From assembly GCA_017476705.1 (NCBI GenBank), contig JAFUZI010000016.1, positions 1 through 17,530 on the forward strand: a stretch of DNA of 17,530 nt. Reading direction: 5' to 3'. Of this stretch, positions 1-7,105 are shown one piece after another. Under the pieces are notes generated by a model that had not been told where the DNA came from, did no database searches, and saw nothing but the letters and a program-made list of their open reading frames with translations. A program made the translations under genes and the position numbers. The DNA is from Bacilli bacterium. Its GTDB lineage: Bacteria > Bacillota_I > Bacilli_A > RF39 > UBA660. Position 1 is the first letter of the stretch. Each line of letters begins with the position of its first letter.

Positions 1-2
1 TA

Positions 3-410
3 AAATATAAAAATAAATATGTTGGTAATAACTCAAATACTGGAAATTTAATAAGTAATTTACTTTTATCAGAATATGGATATGTATTTGAAATAGATTC
101 AAATAATAGTGGTATTACAATTGATTATCACATAACAGATTGGTATATAAATGAGAATAAATATTTAGAAAAAAGCCTACTTTATAATTCAGTTTCAATA
201 TTTAGTTTAATTGATAATGTAAATTATATAAAGTATAACTTTAGTGGTAATACATATTATGTATCAAGAAGTGATATATTTAAATACCCACATTATATCG
301 ATATTGAAAAAAATAAAAGCAGTTTTAATAAATATCTAGAAAATAAGATAAATGATGTTGATTTTGTAAATAAACAGTTTAATAATATATTTCTTTATGA
401 CAAAGACTAA
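3..410 (+). CDS. C-terminal part of a DUF4825-like protein (5'-truncated by window edge)
   Basis: The frame is open from the first bases of the window to a TAA at 408-410, giving 135 residues with no start inside the window, so the gene begins upstream. The visible part starts KYKNKYVGNNSNTGNLISNL, which resembles the DUF4825 signature (a YKxxYVGDNSxVGNLI-type opening followed by a short beta-rich domain). A later segment, LLYNSVSIFSLIDNVNYIKY, fits the helix and strand that follow in that family. DUF4825 domains are found in secreted or membrane-anchored Bacillota proteins, sometimes attached to sensor or peptidase-like domains. Their function is unknown, and the missing N-terminus could carry a signal peptide or another domain. 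The stop codon lies inside the stem of the following terminator. Family recognition is from memory of the motif, so the assignment is moderate; that it is coding is well supported by codon use and the long open frame. Confidence 0.72.
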   Translation, partial: KYKNKYVGNNSNTGNLISNLLLSEYGYVFEIDSNNSGITIDYHITDWYINENKYLEKSLLYNSVSIFSLIDNVNYIKYNFSGNTYYVSRSDIFKYPHYIDIEKNKSSFNKYLENKINDVDFVNKQFNNIFLYDKD

Positions 411-427
411 GATTTCTTAGTCTTTTA
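402..427 (+). terminator. Rho-independent terminator after the DUF4825-like gene
   Basis: A perfect 10-bp stem (AAAGACTAAG at 402-411, CTTAGTCTTT at 416-425) closes a 4-nt loop and runs into a short T tract. The upstream gene's TAA stop is embedded in the left arm. The -10 of the next gene begins one base after the tract. Confidence 0.8.
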
Positions 428-436
428 TGTTATAAT
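428..436 (+). promoter_or_regulatory. Extended -10 promoter for the DUF1287/hydrolase unit
   Basis: TGTTATAAT is a perfect extended -10 (TGnTATAAT). No -35 resembling TTGACA is seen 16-18 nt upstream, where the terminator stem lies. The predicted start near 443 leaves a leader of about 11 nt beginning at the AGGTGAT Shine-Dalgarno (444-450). Confidence 0.7.
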
Positions 437-453
437 AAATAATAGGTGATGAT

Positions 454-1080
454 ATGAAAAAAAGATATATTATATTATTAATAATTATTATATTTATATT
501 ACTAAGCCAATTTATTCCAAGAAAAAAATATAATGATGCGGACTTTAATATAGAGGTATATAAAAGTAGTATTGATATGGATAATGATGGAATAGATGAT
601 CAAACTGATATTTTGAATAATGCGTTAAATTATATTTCAAAGAAACCGAAATATAAAAGTAAATATTATTCTACGGGATACTCAAATGATAATTTTGGTG
701 TATGTACAGATCTTGTTGCTTATTCTTTATTAAATTCAGGATATGATTTAATGAACCTTGTTAATGAAGATATATTAAATAATAAAGAGTTATATAATAT
801 TGATAAAATAGATAAGAATATAGATTTCAGACGTGTTAGAAATTTAAAAATTTATTTTGATAGACATGCAACAAGTTTATCAAAAAATATTAATGATACA
901 TATGAATGGCATGCTGGAGATATTGTTGTATTTGAAAAACATATTGGAATAGTATCTAATGTTAGAAATAAAAGAGGAGTTCCTTATGTAATACATCATA
1001 GATCAAGATTTCAAAGAAATTATATAGAAGATATATTAGGAAAAAGATATAAAATAATAGGACACTATAAAATAAGCTAG
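454..1080 (+). CDS. DUF1287 family NlpC/P60-like exported protein
   Basis: A 208-residue protein with an N-terminal hydrophobic segment (about residues 5-20) after MKKR, so it is probably anchored or exported with its domain outside. The rest matches the DUF1287 family of papain/NlpC-P60-fold proteins. GVCTD carries the candidate nucleophile Cys84. FRRVRNL (125-131) is followed by an invariant-looking DRH (136-138). WHAGDIVVF (152-160) precedes HIGIVS (163-168), whose His163 is the likely catalytic histidine. VIHH (179-182) and IIGHYKI close the domain. A DxDxDGxxDD calcium-loop-like motif at 41-49 precedes it, as in several clostridial relatives known to me. The substrate is not known; a cell-wall peptide is a guess from the fold. 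AGGTGAT four bases before ATG supports the start. The hydrolase gene follows after 9 bp and is probably co-transcribed. Confidence 0.85.
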   Translation: MKKRYIILLIIIIFILLSQFIPRKKYNDADFNIEVYKSSIDMDNDGIDDQTDILNNALNYISKKPKYKSKYYSTGYSNDNFGVCTDLVAYSLLNSGYDLMNLVNEDILNNKELYNIDKIDKNIDFRRVRNLKIYFDRHATSLSKNINDTYEWHAGDIVVFEKHIGIVSNVRNKRGVPYVIHHRSRFQRNYIEDILGKRYKIIGHYKIS

Positions 1081-1089
1081 GAGGAATAT

Positions 1090-1791
1090 ATGAGAAATAG
1101 ATTATACTATTTAATACTTATTATATTTGGTGTTGTATCTTTAAAAATACTTAATTCCACTTATAAAGAAGAGCCAAATGTTTATAATGTATTTACAAGT
1201 AATGAAGTTGCAATAAGTGAAAGTAAATTAGGTTATTTATTTGATGGAAAAGGAATTAATGATTTAATTATATTTTATCCTGGAGCAAGGGTTGAAGAGA
1301 TTGCATATGCGCCTTTAATGCTTAAATTAGCAGAAAATGGAATTGATACATATATTGTCAAAATGCCTTTTAATTTAGCTTTGTTTGGTAAAAAGAAGGC
1401 CGATAAAGTTATAAAAGAGTATAGTTATAAAAGCTACTATATGGCAGGTCACTCATTAGGTGGAGCAATGGCATCTAGTTATACAGCAACAACTAATAAT
1501 GATATAAAAGCACTTATTTTACTTGCAAGTTATTCAACTAAAAAAATTCCAGATGGCGTAAAAGTGTTATCGATTTATGGAAGCAATGATGGAGTGCTGA
1601 ATATTAAAAAATATAATAAATATAAAAAAAATATAGAATCTAATTTGGAAGAACATATTATACAAGGTGCTAATCATGCAAACTTTGGAAATTATGGAAA
1701 TCAAAAGAAAGATAAAAATGCTGATATTTCTAAAGAAACGCAACAAAAAATCACATCGCATTATATAACTGATTTTATAAATAACTTGTAA
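1090..1791 (+). CDS. Membrane-anchored alpha/beta hydrolase
   Basis: A 233-residue alpha/beta hydrolase with one N-terminal membrane or signal segment (about 6-21). The catalytic elements are all visible: an oxyanion-side YPGARVE loop (63-69), the nucleophile elbow GHSLGG with Ser122, the acid Asp167 in YGSNDGV, and the base His196 in GANHANFG. The order and the GANHxxFGxYG ending fit the small 'alpha/beta hydrolase family 5'-like (PF12695) proteins annotated as carboxylesterase-like; the true substrate cannot be read from sequence. It starts 9 bp after the DUF1287 gene, with AGGAGG just before ATG, so the two exported enzymes probably form one transcript. No convincing terminator hairpin follows before ireB. 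Confidence 0.88.
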   Translation: MRNRLYYLILIIFGVVSLKILNSTYKEEPNVYNVFTSNEVAISESKLGYLFDGKGINDLIIFYPGARVEEIAYAPLMLKLAENGIDTYIVKMPFNLALFGKKKADKVIKEYSYKSYYMAGHSLGGAMASSYTATTNNDIKALILLASYSTKKIPDGVKVLSIYGSNDGVLNIKKYNKYKKNIESNLEEHIIQGANHANFGNYGNQKKDKNADISKETQQKITSHYITDFINNL

Positions 1792-1813
1792 ATAATTTAT
1801 AATAATGCTAAAA

Positions 1814-1819
1814 TATAAT
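1814..1819 (+). promoter_or_regulatory. Possible -10 for the ireB operon
   Basis: TATAAT lies 25 nt before the ireB start, in a 53-nt gap. There is no TG extension and no recognisable -35, and such hexamers are common in AT-rich DNA. A second TATAAT sits at 1798-1803. Readthrough from the hydrolase gene is an alternative. Confidence 0.35.
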
Positions 1820-1844
1820 TGTATTCATAAAAGTAGGTGATGTT

Positions 1845-2084
1845 ATGGATAAAACTATAAGTTTTAAGATTGATGATGTAAATAGTGCTCTTATTCTAGA
1901 TACACTAAAAACTGTTAAATCTATACTTGAAGAAAAAGGATATAATCCAATAAATCAAATAGTAGGTTTTCTAATTAGTGGTGATCCAGGCTATATTACA
2001 TCATACAAAGATGCTAGAAAAATAATGATGAGTATTGATCGCAGTAAGGCACTTGAAATACTAGTTAAGAAAGCTTTAATATGA
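1845..2084 (+). CDS. ireB: IreB family regulatory phosphoprotein (UPF0297)
   Basis: A 79-residue cytosolic protein matching the IreB/UPF0297 (DUF965) family over its length. It shows an ALILDTLKTVKSILEEKGY-like helix, then NPINQIVGFLISGDPGYI (35-52), which is the family hallmark, then a DAR motif (57-59) and a C-terminal LVKKAL helix. In Enterococcus faecalis, IreB is a phosphorylation target of the PASTA kinase IreK and negatively controls cephalosporin resistance through cell-wall precursor synthesis. Candidate phospho-acceptors here are Thr4 and Ser6 near the N-terminus (inference). It is first in the ireB-ruvX-DUF1292-mltG-methyltransferase series seen in Bacillus. AGGTGAT stands before the ATG. 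The stop overlaps the ruvX start (ATGA). Confidence 0.95.
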   Translation: MDKTISFKIDDVNSALILDTLKTVKSILEEKGYNPINQIVGFLISGDPGYITSYKDARKIMMSIDRSKALEILVKKALI

Positions 2085-2503
2085 GATATTTGGGCCTTGA
2101 TTTAGGAACACGTACGCTTGGTACGTCTTTAAGTGACTTAACAGGTACAATAGCATCTAGTCATGGAACAATTCGCTTTGAAGAAGAAGATTATGATACA
2201 TTACTTCCTCAAATAAAAGAAATAGTTGATGAATATAAAGTATCTAAAATTGTTTTAGGCCTACCAAAAAATATGAATAATTCGCTTGGGTTTAGAGCTG
2301 AAGCTACTATTAATTTTAAAGAAAAATTAGAAAAGTATTTAAATATGGAAGTAATACTTCAAGATGAGAGATTATCTACTGTTGAGGCAACAAATTATTT
2401 GCTTGAATCTGATATGTCTAGACGTAAAAGAAAGAAAAAAGTAGATAGTATAGCTGCGAATATTATACTTCAAACATATTTGGATAAAATGAAAGGAAAA
2501 TAA
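2081..2503 (+). CDS. ruvX: RuvX/YqgF family RNase H-fold nuclease (putative pre-16S rRNA nuclease)
   Basis: A 140-residue protein of normal family length with the RNase H-like fold of YqgF. Asp7 sits in the opening strand GLDLGTRTLG. VLGLPKNMNNS (58-68) and GFRAEA (70-75) are the typical central motif. DER (95-97) followed by STVEA carries the second acidic group, and Asp122 in KKVDSIAA is the likely third metal ligand. The family is implicated in 16S rRNA 5'-end maturation in E. coli and is widely conserved; older annotation called it a Holliday-junction resolvase. It overlaps ireB by 4 bp (ATGA), so translation is probably coupled. It is followed after 2 bp by the DUF1292 gene, matching Bacillus yrzL-yrrK-yrzB. 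Confidence 0.94.
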   Translation: MRYLGLDLGTRTLGTSLSDLTGTIASSHGTIRFEEEDYDTLLPQIKEIVDEYKVSKIVLGLPKNMNNSLGFRAEATINFKEKLEKYLNMEVILQDERLSTVEATNYLLESDMSRRKRKKKVDSIAANIILQTYLDKMKGK

Positions 2504-2505
2504 TT

Positions 2506-2802
2506 ATGAAAGAAGAAAGAATAACTTTTAAAATTACAGGAGAAAATGGTGTTGATACTGAATACGAAGTATTATTAACATTTGAATCTAATGAAACTAA
2601 TAAAAACTATATGTTATATACAGATAATACTTTAGATGATGAAGGAAATGTTAAGGTTTATGCATCAATTTATGAACCTAATGAAGATGGTTCAATTGAT
2701 CCAAACACTACTTTAAAACCAGTTGAATCTGATAAAGAATGGAAAATAATTGAAACAATTTTAGATGAACTTCAAAAAGATGCTACTGAAGCTTCTGAAT
2801 AA
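2506..2802 (+). CDS. yrzB: DUF1292 family protein (YrzB-like)
   Basis: A 98-residue acidic protein that fits DUF1292: a beta-rich N-terminal half beginning ITFKITGENGVDTEYEVLL, a NYMLYTDN segment, KVYASIYEP, and a C-terminal WKIIETILDEL helix. The family has no established biochemical role to my knowledge, but it lies between ruvX and mltG in many Bacillota, and the same order holds here. There is no signal peptide or membrane segment, so it is cytosolic. The weak AAAGGA before ATG lies inside ruvX. The TAA stop shares one base with the ATG of mltG, which points to coupled translation. Confidence 0.88.
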   Translation: MKEERITFKITGENGVDTEYEVLLTFESNETNKNYMLYTDNTLDDEGNVKVYASIYEPNEDGSIDPNTTLKPVESDKEWKIIETILDELQKDATEASE

Positions 2803-3875
2803 TGAGGTCTAAAAGAAAATTAAAAAAGCCTGTTAAATATGCAATAGTTATTTTATTAATATTAATAGGCTTTTTACTTGTTTATAAATTTGAAACTAGT
2901 AGTGTAAGTAATAAAGATTCATCTATTACTTATGAAGTAAAAGAGGGTAGTACTTTTAATTCAATTAGTTCTTCACTTAAAAGTAAGAATTTAATTAAGT
3001 CAGAATTGTTTTATAAAATATATATTAAAATTCATAAGCCAAATAATTTACAAGCTGGATTTTATGAATTAAATAGTAATATGAATGTTAAAGAATTAGT
3101 TAATACATTAAATGGATCTGCAAAAAGTAAAATGATTTCTATTACATTTAAAGAAGGAATTAATTTTATGGATGTGGCTAGTATTATATCTGATAAAATG
3201 GGTATTGAGCTTGATTCTATATATAATAAATTAAAAGACCAGGAATATTTGGATTCTTTAATAGATTCGTATTGGTTTTTAACTGATGATATAAAGAATA
3301 CTGATATTTATTATCCTTTAGAAGGATATTTGTTTCCTGACACTTATTTATTTAATAAATCAAGTACTATAGAAGATATATTTAAAATAATGCTTGATAA
3401 TACTTTACTTAAACTTGATAAATATAAAAGTGATATAGATAATGGTAAATATTCTATACATGAGATTATGACAATGGCATCAATTGTAGAAAAAGAAGCA
3501 TCTAATTCATCTGATAGATCAGGCGTTGCTGGTGTTTTTTACAATAGACTAGATACAGGGATGTCTCTAGGTAGTGATGTTACAACTTATTATGGATTAA
3601 AACTTAATTTAACTGAGAGAGATTTAACTAAAAGTGATTTAAATAGTTCCAATGGATATAACACTAGGAATTCAAAAATGGCAGGTAAACTTCCTGTTGG
3701 ACCTATATGTATGCCAGGACTTGAATCAATTGTAGCAGCTATTAATCCAAAAGAACATGATTATGTATATTTTGTTGCTGATAAAACAGGTAAAACTTAT
3801 TTTACTAAGAATTCAAGTGAACATGCAAATATTATTGCAAAGTTGAAAAGAGAAGGCAAATGGTACGAGTATTAG
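2802..3875 (+). CDS. mltG: Endolytic murein transglycosylase MltG
   Basis: A 357-residue protein with a short basic cytoplasmic tail, one transmembrane segment (about 12-30) and an extracytoplasmic YceG-like domain. Residues about 43-108 form the LysM-like lead-in (YEVKEGSTFNSISSSL, then KPNNLQAGFYEL). The catalytic domain contains YPLEGYLFPDTY (171-182), ASIVEKEA with the expected catalytic Glu230, GVFYNRL (244-250), LGSDVTTYYG (256-265) and the late YNTR..GKLPVGPI signature (286-302). MltG cleaves nascent glycan strands near the membrane and so sets strand length and release; in streptococci it works with the elongation machinery. It shares one base with the DUF1292 stop and has no clear Shine-Dalgarno of its own, so coupling is likely. 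The length is typical, and all key residues I know are present. Confidence 0.95.
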   Translation: MRSKRKLKKPVKYAIVILLILIGFLLVYKFETSSVSNKDSSITYEVKEGSTFNSISSSLKSKNLIKSELFYKIYIKIHKPNNLQAGFYELNSNMNVKELVNTLNGSAKSKMISITFKEGINFMDVASIISDKMGIELDSIYNKLKDQEYLDSLIDSYWFLTDDIKNTDIYYPLEGYLFPDTYLFNKSSTIEDIFKIMLDNTLLKLDKYKSDIDNGKYSIHEIMTMASIVEKEASNSSDRSGVAGVFYNRLDTGMSLGSDVTTYYGLKLNLTERDLTKSDLNSSNGYNTRNSKMAGKLPVGPICMPGLESIVAAINPKEHDYVYFVADKTGKTYFTKNSSEHANIIAKLKREGKWYEY

Positions 3876-4441
3876 ACAATATGATTGAGTATGCTAAGAA
3901 TAATAATATTCCAATTATGATGGAAGATGGAATAGAATTCTTAACAAACTATATAAAAGAAAATAATATTAAAACTATTTTAGAAATAGGAAGTGCAATT
4001 GGTTATTCGGCAATACGTATGGCTAGTGTTAGTGACGATATATATGTAACTACAATTGAAAGAGACGATATAAGATACAATGAAGCAATAAAAAATATTA
4101 AAGAAGCAAATCTTGGAAGTCAAATAAATATAATACATGATGATGCATTTAATGTAGAAACTGATTTTAAATTTGATTTAATATTTATAGATGCTGCGAA
4201 AGCTCAATACATTAAGTTTTTCGAAAAATTTAAAAATAATTTAAATAATAATGGAGTTATAGTATCAGATAATTTAAAATTTCATGGACTAGTTGGTACA
4301 ACTGAGTATATTGAAAGTAGAAATGTAAGACAACTTGTTAGGAAATTAAAAAATTATATTGATTTTTTAGAAACTAATGAAGAGTTTGATACAACTTTTT
4401 ATGATCTTGGTGATGGAGTAGCAGTATCAAGGAAAAAATAA
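3860..4441 (+). CDS. trmR: SAM-dependent O-methyltransferase, TrmR (YrrM)-like
   Basis: A 193-residue class I methyltransferase. The SAM loop LEIGSAIGYSA is at 41-51, the acidic residue after the second strand is Glu67 (TIERDD), and the metal-dependent O-methyltransferase residues are Asp111 (FIDAAKAQY), Asp137 and Asn138 (VSDN). It closely resembles Bacillus subtilis YrrM, shown to methylate 5-hydroxyuridine in tRNA to 5-methoxyuridine (TrmR), and it sits in the same place after mltG. It overlaps mltG by 16 bp. The chosen ATG has GAAGG three bases upstream inside mltG; an internal ATG at 3881 is a possible shorter start but has no ribosome site. The trhP genes that follow yrrM in Bacillus are absent: the operon ends here in a terminator. 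A different small-molecule or RNA substrate cannot be excluded. Confidence 0.85.
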   Translation: MVRVLDNMIEYAKNNNIPIMMEDGIEFLTNYIKENNIKTILEIGSAIGYSAIRMASVSDDIYVTTIERDDIRYNEAIKNIKEANLGSQINIIHDDAFNVETDFKFDLIFIDAAKAQYIKFFEKFKNNLNNNGVIVSDNLKFHGLVGTTEYIESRNVRQLVRKLKNYIDFLETNEEFDTTFYDLGDGVAVSRKK

Positions 4442-4465
4442 AAAAGGATTTAATAAATCCTTTTT
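4441..4465. terminator. Bidirectional terminator between convergent genes
   Basis: A perfect 11-bp stem (AAAAAGGATTT / AAATCCTTTTT) with a 3-nt loop sits between the TAA of the methyltransferase (4439-4441) and the minus-strand stop at 4467-4469. The A run and T run let it serve both strands. Confidence 0.85.
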
Positions 4466-4466
4466 A

Positions 4467-5000
4467 TTATGCAATAAATAACTGATATGCTATATAACCT
4501 ATAAATGATAATAGTGATAAAACTTCAAAAAATCTTTTAACACCATCTTTTTTTATAAGCATGGATAAAATATAGAAGAATACTGTTACAATTAATATAG
4601 AACTTGTTATTAATGTTTTTAAATTTTTATAGTTAATAGTTGCATTATATAAAATATAGTCGGCGCTAAGAACAATCAAACATATTGATAAAACAATTAT
4701 AAGTAAAGTAGATACATGATGCTTTTTAGGCTCATCTGACTTTTTTTCATTTAATATTTTTTCAACTGAAGATATATTTATATGATCATTTTTAAAATTA
4801 GGTATTTCTACAAGCCTTTCTTGCTTTAATTTTTTCATGTATTCATTGAATCCTTGATCTTCTTCTTTTTCAAATTTTTTTTCTTCTTTTCGTTTTATTT
4901 TTTCTTCTCTAATACGCATTTTTTCTACTTTTTTATCAAGTTTATCTTGTTTCTTTTTTAATTCTTCATCAAATAAATCAACGACATCTATATTTTTCAT
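4467..5000 (-). CDS. Coiled-coil three-pass membrane protein of unknown function
   Basis: A 177-residue protein that I do not recognise. Residues 1-62 are highly charged and Lys/Glu-rich, with long helical coiled-coil character (runs such as EKMRIREEKIKRKEEKK), and begin with an acidic NIDVVDLFDEEL stretch. Residues 63-95 are a polar linker. Three hydrophobic segments follow at about 97-117, 129-149 and 157-176. The likely topology is a cytoplasmic coiled coil on a small membrane anchor. It is the only minus-strand gene in the window, convergent to the trmR-like gene and divergent from murG, with its own promoter and AGGTGAT site. Its position between peptidoglycan genes hints at an envelope role, but no domain or catalytic motif supports that. 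Confidence 0.8.
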   Translation of the reverse strand: MKNIDVVDLFDEELKKKQDKLDKKVEKMRIREEKIKRKEEKKFEKEEDQGFNEYMKKLKQERLVEIPNFKNDHINISSVEKILNEKKSDEPKKHHVSTLLIIVLSICLIVLSADYILYNATINYKNLKTLITSSILIVTVFFYILSMLIKKDGVKRFFEVLSLLSFIGYIAYQLFIA

Positions 5001-5016
5001 AAAATCACCTAAATAA

Positions 5017-5025
5017 ATTATAACA
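5017..5025 (-). promoter_or_regulatory. Extended -10 promoter for the minus-strand membrane gene
   Basis: Read on the minus strand this is TGTTATAAT, identical to the element at 428-436. The predicted start near 5010 coincides with the AGGTGAT ribosome site (5010 down to 5004), leaving about 10 nt of leader. No -35 is apparent. It is divergent from the murG promoter. Confidence 0.7.
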
Positions 5026-5109
5026 AAATAAGCATTTAAAATAAATAGTGTTGTGTAAAGTAAATGTTTATGTCTAATTAAATAATTTGTTTAGTTTAAT
5101 CATATAATA

Positions 5110-5118
5110 TGGTATAAT
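5110..5118 (+). promoter_or_regulatory. murG: Extended -10 promoter for murG
   Basis: TGGTATAAT is a perfect extended -10. The predicted start near 5125 falls at GGGAGTGAT (5125-5133), the ribosome site, giving about 12 nt before the GTG. No convincing -35 was found; TTGTTT at 5087-5092 is 20 nt away, too far. Confidence 0.65.
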
Positions 5119-5136
5119 TATATAGGGAGTGATAGA

Positions 5137-6216
5137 GTGAGAGTAATAGTAAGCGCTGGAGGGACAGGAGGACATATATATCCTGCACTCGCAATTATTA
5201 ATAAGATAAAAGAGATGGAACCAAATAGTGAATTTTTATATATAGGAACACATAATAGAATGGAAAAAGATATCATTCCTAAATATAATATTCCATTTGA
5301 GTCAATTGAAATATATGGATTAAATAGAAAAAATATATTAAAAAATTTTAAAACATTATCTTGTTTTATTAAAGCAAAAAAGAAATGTAGTAAATTAATA
5401 AAAGAATTTAATCCTGATTGTGTTATTGGTGTTGGTGGTTATGTAACAGGTCCTGTAATATCAACAGCTCATAAGTTAGGTTATAAAACTTTTATACATG
5501 AACAAAATAGCGTTGCTGGAAAAGCAAATCTATATTTATCTAAGTTTGTAGATAATATATTTGTTTCATTTAAATCAAGCGCTAATGATTTTCCAAGATA
5601 TAAAACTATTTATACAGGAAACCCTTGTAGTGAAGAAGCTATTAAGAAAAAAGCAATTGATAAAACTGAATTAGGACTTAATCCAAATAAAAAATTAGTT
5701 TTATTTGTTATGGGTTCACTTGGAAGTGATAGGGTAAACAATACTTTATATAAAACAATGAGCTCTTTTGAAAATAAAGATTATGAAATATTATTTATTA
5801 CAGGTAAATCTTCATATGAACAAATGAGTTTAAAAAGTTATCCTAAAAATGTAAAAGTAATTCCTTATATAGATGATATGACTAGAGTAATGAAGAAAAC
5901 CGATTTGATTGTCTCACGTGCAGGTGCATCAACATTATCTGAGATAATCGCACTTGGAGTTCCGTCAATATTAATACCTAGTCCATATGTACCAAATAAT
6001 CATCAATATAAAAATGCACTTGATTTAACAAGTATTGGTGCTGCAGTATTAATAGAAGAAAAGAATCTAGATAGTTTAAATTTAGTAAGTGCAATAGATA
6101 GTATTATAAATGATGAGATAAAAATTGCGTCGATGAAAGAAGCTTTAAAAAAATTAAGTGTTACTGATAGTGCAACAAGAATTTATAAAGCAATAAAGGA
6201 AAAGTGTGATTTATGA
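5137..6216 (+). CDS. murG: UDP-GlcNAc:lipid I N-acetylglucosaminyltransferase MurG
   Basis: A 359-residue GT-B glycosyltransferase of normal MurG length. It makes lipid II from lipid I and UDP-GlcNAc on the inner face of the membrane. The N-terminal lipid I side shows GGTGGHIYPA (8-17), VIGVGGYVTGPV (96-107) and HEQNSVAGKAN (121-131). The C-terminal UDP-GlcNAc side shows the GSLGSDRVN loop (193-201), SRAGASTLSEI (260-270) with the conserved Glu269, and NNHQYKNA (287-294). Translation starts at GTG, preceded by GGGAGTGAT. It heads murG-murB-divIB, the order of the Bacillus dcw tail, but here it has its own promoter and murD/ftsW lie elsewhere. The TGA stop overlaps the murB ATG by 4 bp. Confidence 0.96.
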   Translation: MRVIVSAGGTGGHIYPALAIINKIKEMEPNSEFLYIGTHNRMEKDIIPKYNIPFESIEIYGLNRKNILKNFKTLSCFIKAKKKCSKLIKEFNPDCVIGVGGYVTGPVISTAHKLGYKTFIHEQNSVAGKANLYLSKFVDNIFVSFKSSANDFPRYKTIYTGNPCSEEAIKKKAIDKTELGLNPNKKLVLFVMGSLGSDRVNNTLYKTMSSFENKDYEILFITGKSSYEQMSLKSYPKNVKVIPYIDDMTRVMKKTDLIVSRAGASTLSEIIALGVPSILIPSPYVPNNHQYKNALDLTSIGAAVLIEEKNLDSLNLVSAIDSIINDEIKIASMKEALKKLSVTDSATRIYKAIKEKCDL

Positions 6217-7097
6217 CAAGCGAGTTAAAAAAATTAAAATGTGGCAAAGTAATAGAAAATGTTAGTTTAGAAAAATATACATCATATAAACTACATGAAA
6301 AAGCAAAAAACATTGTTATAGTTAATAATATAAATGATTTAAAAAAACTATTAGATTATTTAAAAACTAATAAAATTAAACATAAAATAATAGGCGGAGG
6401 AACTAATCTTATATTTGATGGAGATTATGATGGTGTTCTTATTAAATTAGATTTAACTAATCTATTGATAGATGGAAGAACTATTAAAGTTGAAGCCGGA
6501 TGTAATTTAATTAATGTTGCATTAAAAGCATCTAGGAGAGGTTTAACTGGGTTTGAATTTGCAACTGGAATACCAGGTACAGTTGGTGGCGCTATATATA
6601 ATAACTCTGGAGCATATGGCTCAGATATGGGTTATATTGTAAAAAATGTTACAGTACTTACTCCAAGTCTTGAGATAAAAGTAATGGATAATAAAGACTT
6701 AGAGTATCATTATAGAACATCATTTTTTAAAACACATAAAGACTATGTTATTTTATCTGCTACAATTGTTTTAAGTGATGGTGATAAAGACGAAATAATG
6801 GATATTATAGAGGATAGACGTAAAAGAAGAATTGAAGCTCAACCTTTAGAATATCCATCTGCTGGTTCTGTATTTAGAAATCCACCTGGATTATATGCAG
6901 GTAAATTAATTGAAGATATTGGATATAAAGGGATACGTGTTGGTGATGCAGAGGTTAGTTTAAAACATGCAAATTTTATTGTAAATAGAGGATCAGCTAA
7001 AGGATCTGATATAGCAAATCTTATTAAGGATATAACTAAAAAAGTAAAAGATAAATACAATGTTGATTTAATACTTGAACAAGAAATAGTAAAATAG
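6213..7097 (+). CDS. murB: UDP-N-acetylenolpyruvoylglucosamine reductase MurB (type II)
   Basis: A 294-residue FAD enzyme that reduces UDP-GlcNAc-enolpyruvate to UDP-MurNAc with NADPH in the cytosol. FAD-binding motifs are GGGTNLIF (61-68), ATGIPGTVGGAIYNNSGAYG (117-136) and YRTSFF (167-172). The catalytic serine is expected at Ser219 in SAGSVFRNP, and the C-terminal general-acid Glu is probably Glu291 in LEQEI. The tyrosine-containing insert of type I enzymes is missing, and the PxxxPSAGSVFRNP and HANFIVN pattern is that of the type II (Gram-positive) form. It overlaps murG by ATGA, so translation is probably coupled. All active-site residues I can check are intact. Confidence 0.96.
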   Translation: MTSELKKLKCGKVIENVSLEKYTSYKLHEKAKNIVIVNNINDLKKLLDYLKTNKIKHKIIGGGTNLIFDGDYDGVLIKLDLTNLLIDGRTIKVEAGCNLINVALKASRRGLTGFEFATGIPGTVGGAIYNNSGAYGSDMGYIVKNVTVLTPSLEIKVMDNKDLEYHYRTSFFKTHKDYVILSATIVLSDGDKDEIMDIIEDRRKRRIEAQPLEYPSAGSVFRNPPGLYAGKLIEDIGYKGIRVGDAEVSLKHANFIVNRGSAKGSDIANLIKDITKKVKDKYNVDLILEQEIVK

Positions 7098-7105
7098 GTG
7101 ATACT

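Noticed and set aside
1567..1761. Antisense open frame of 64 codons over the hydrolase gene
   Set aside because: Low-complexity Ile/Phe-rich product mirrored from an A-rich gene, no ribosome site; the sense gene has a full catalytic triad.
6839..7060. Antisense open frame inside murB
   Set aside because: Overlaps conserved MurB active-site coding; no start context and no family match.
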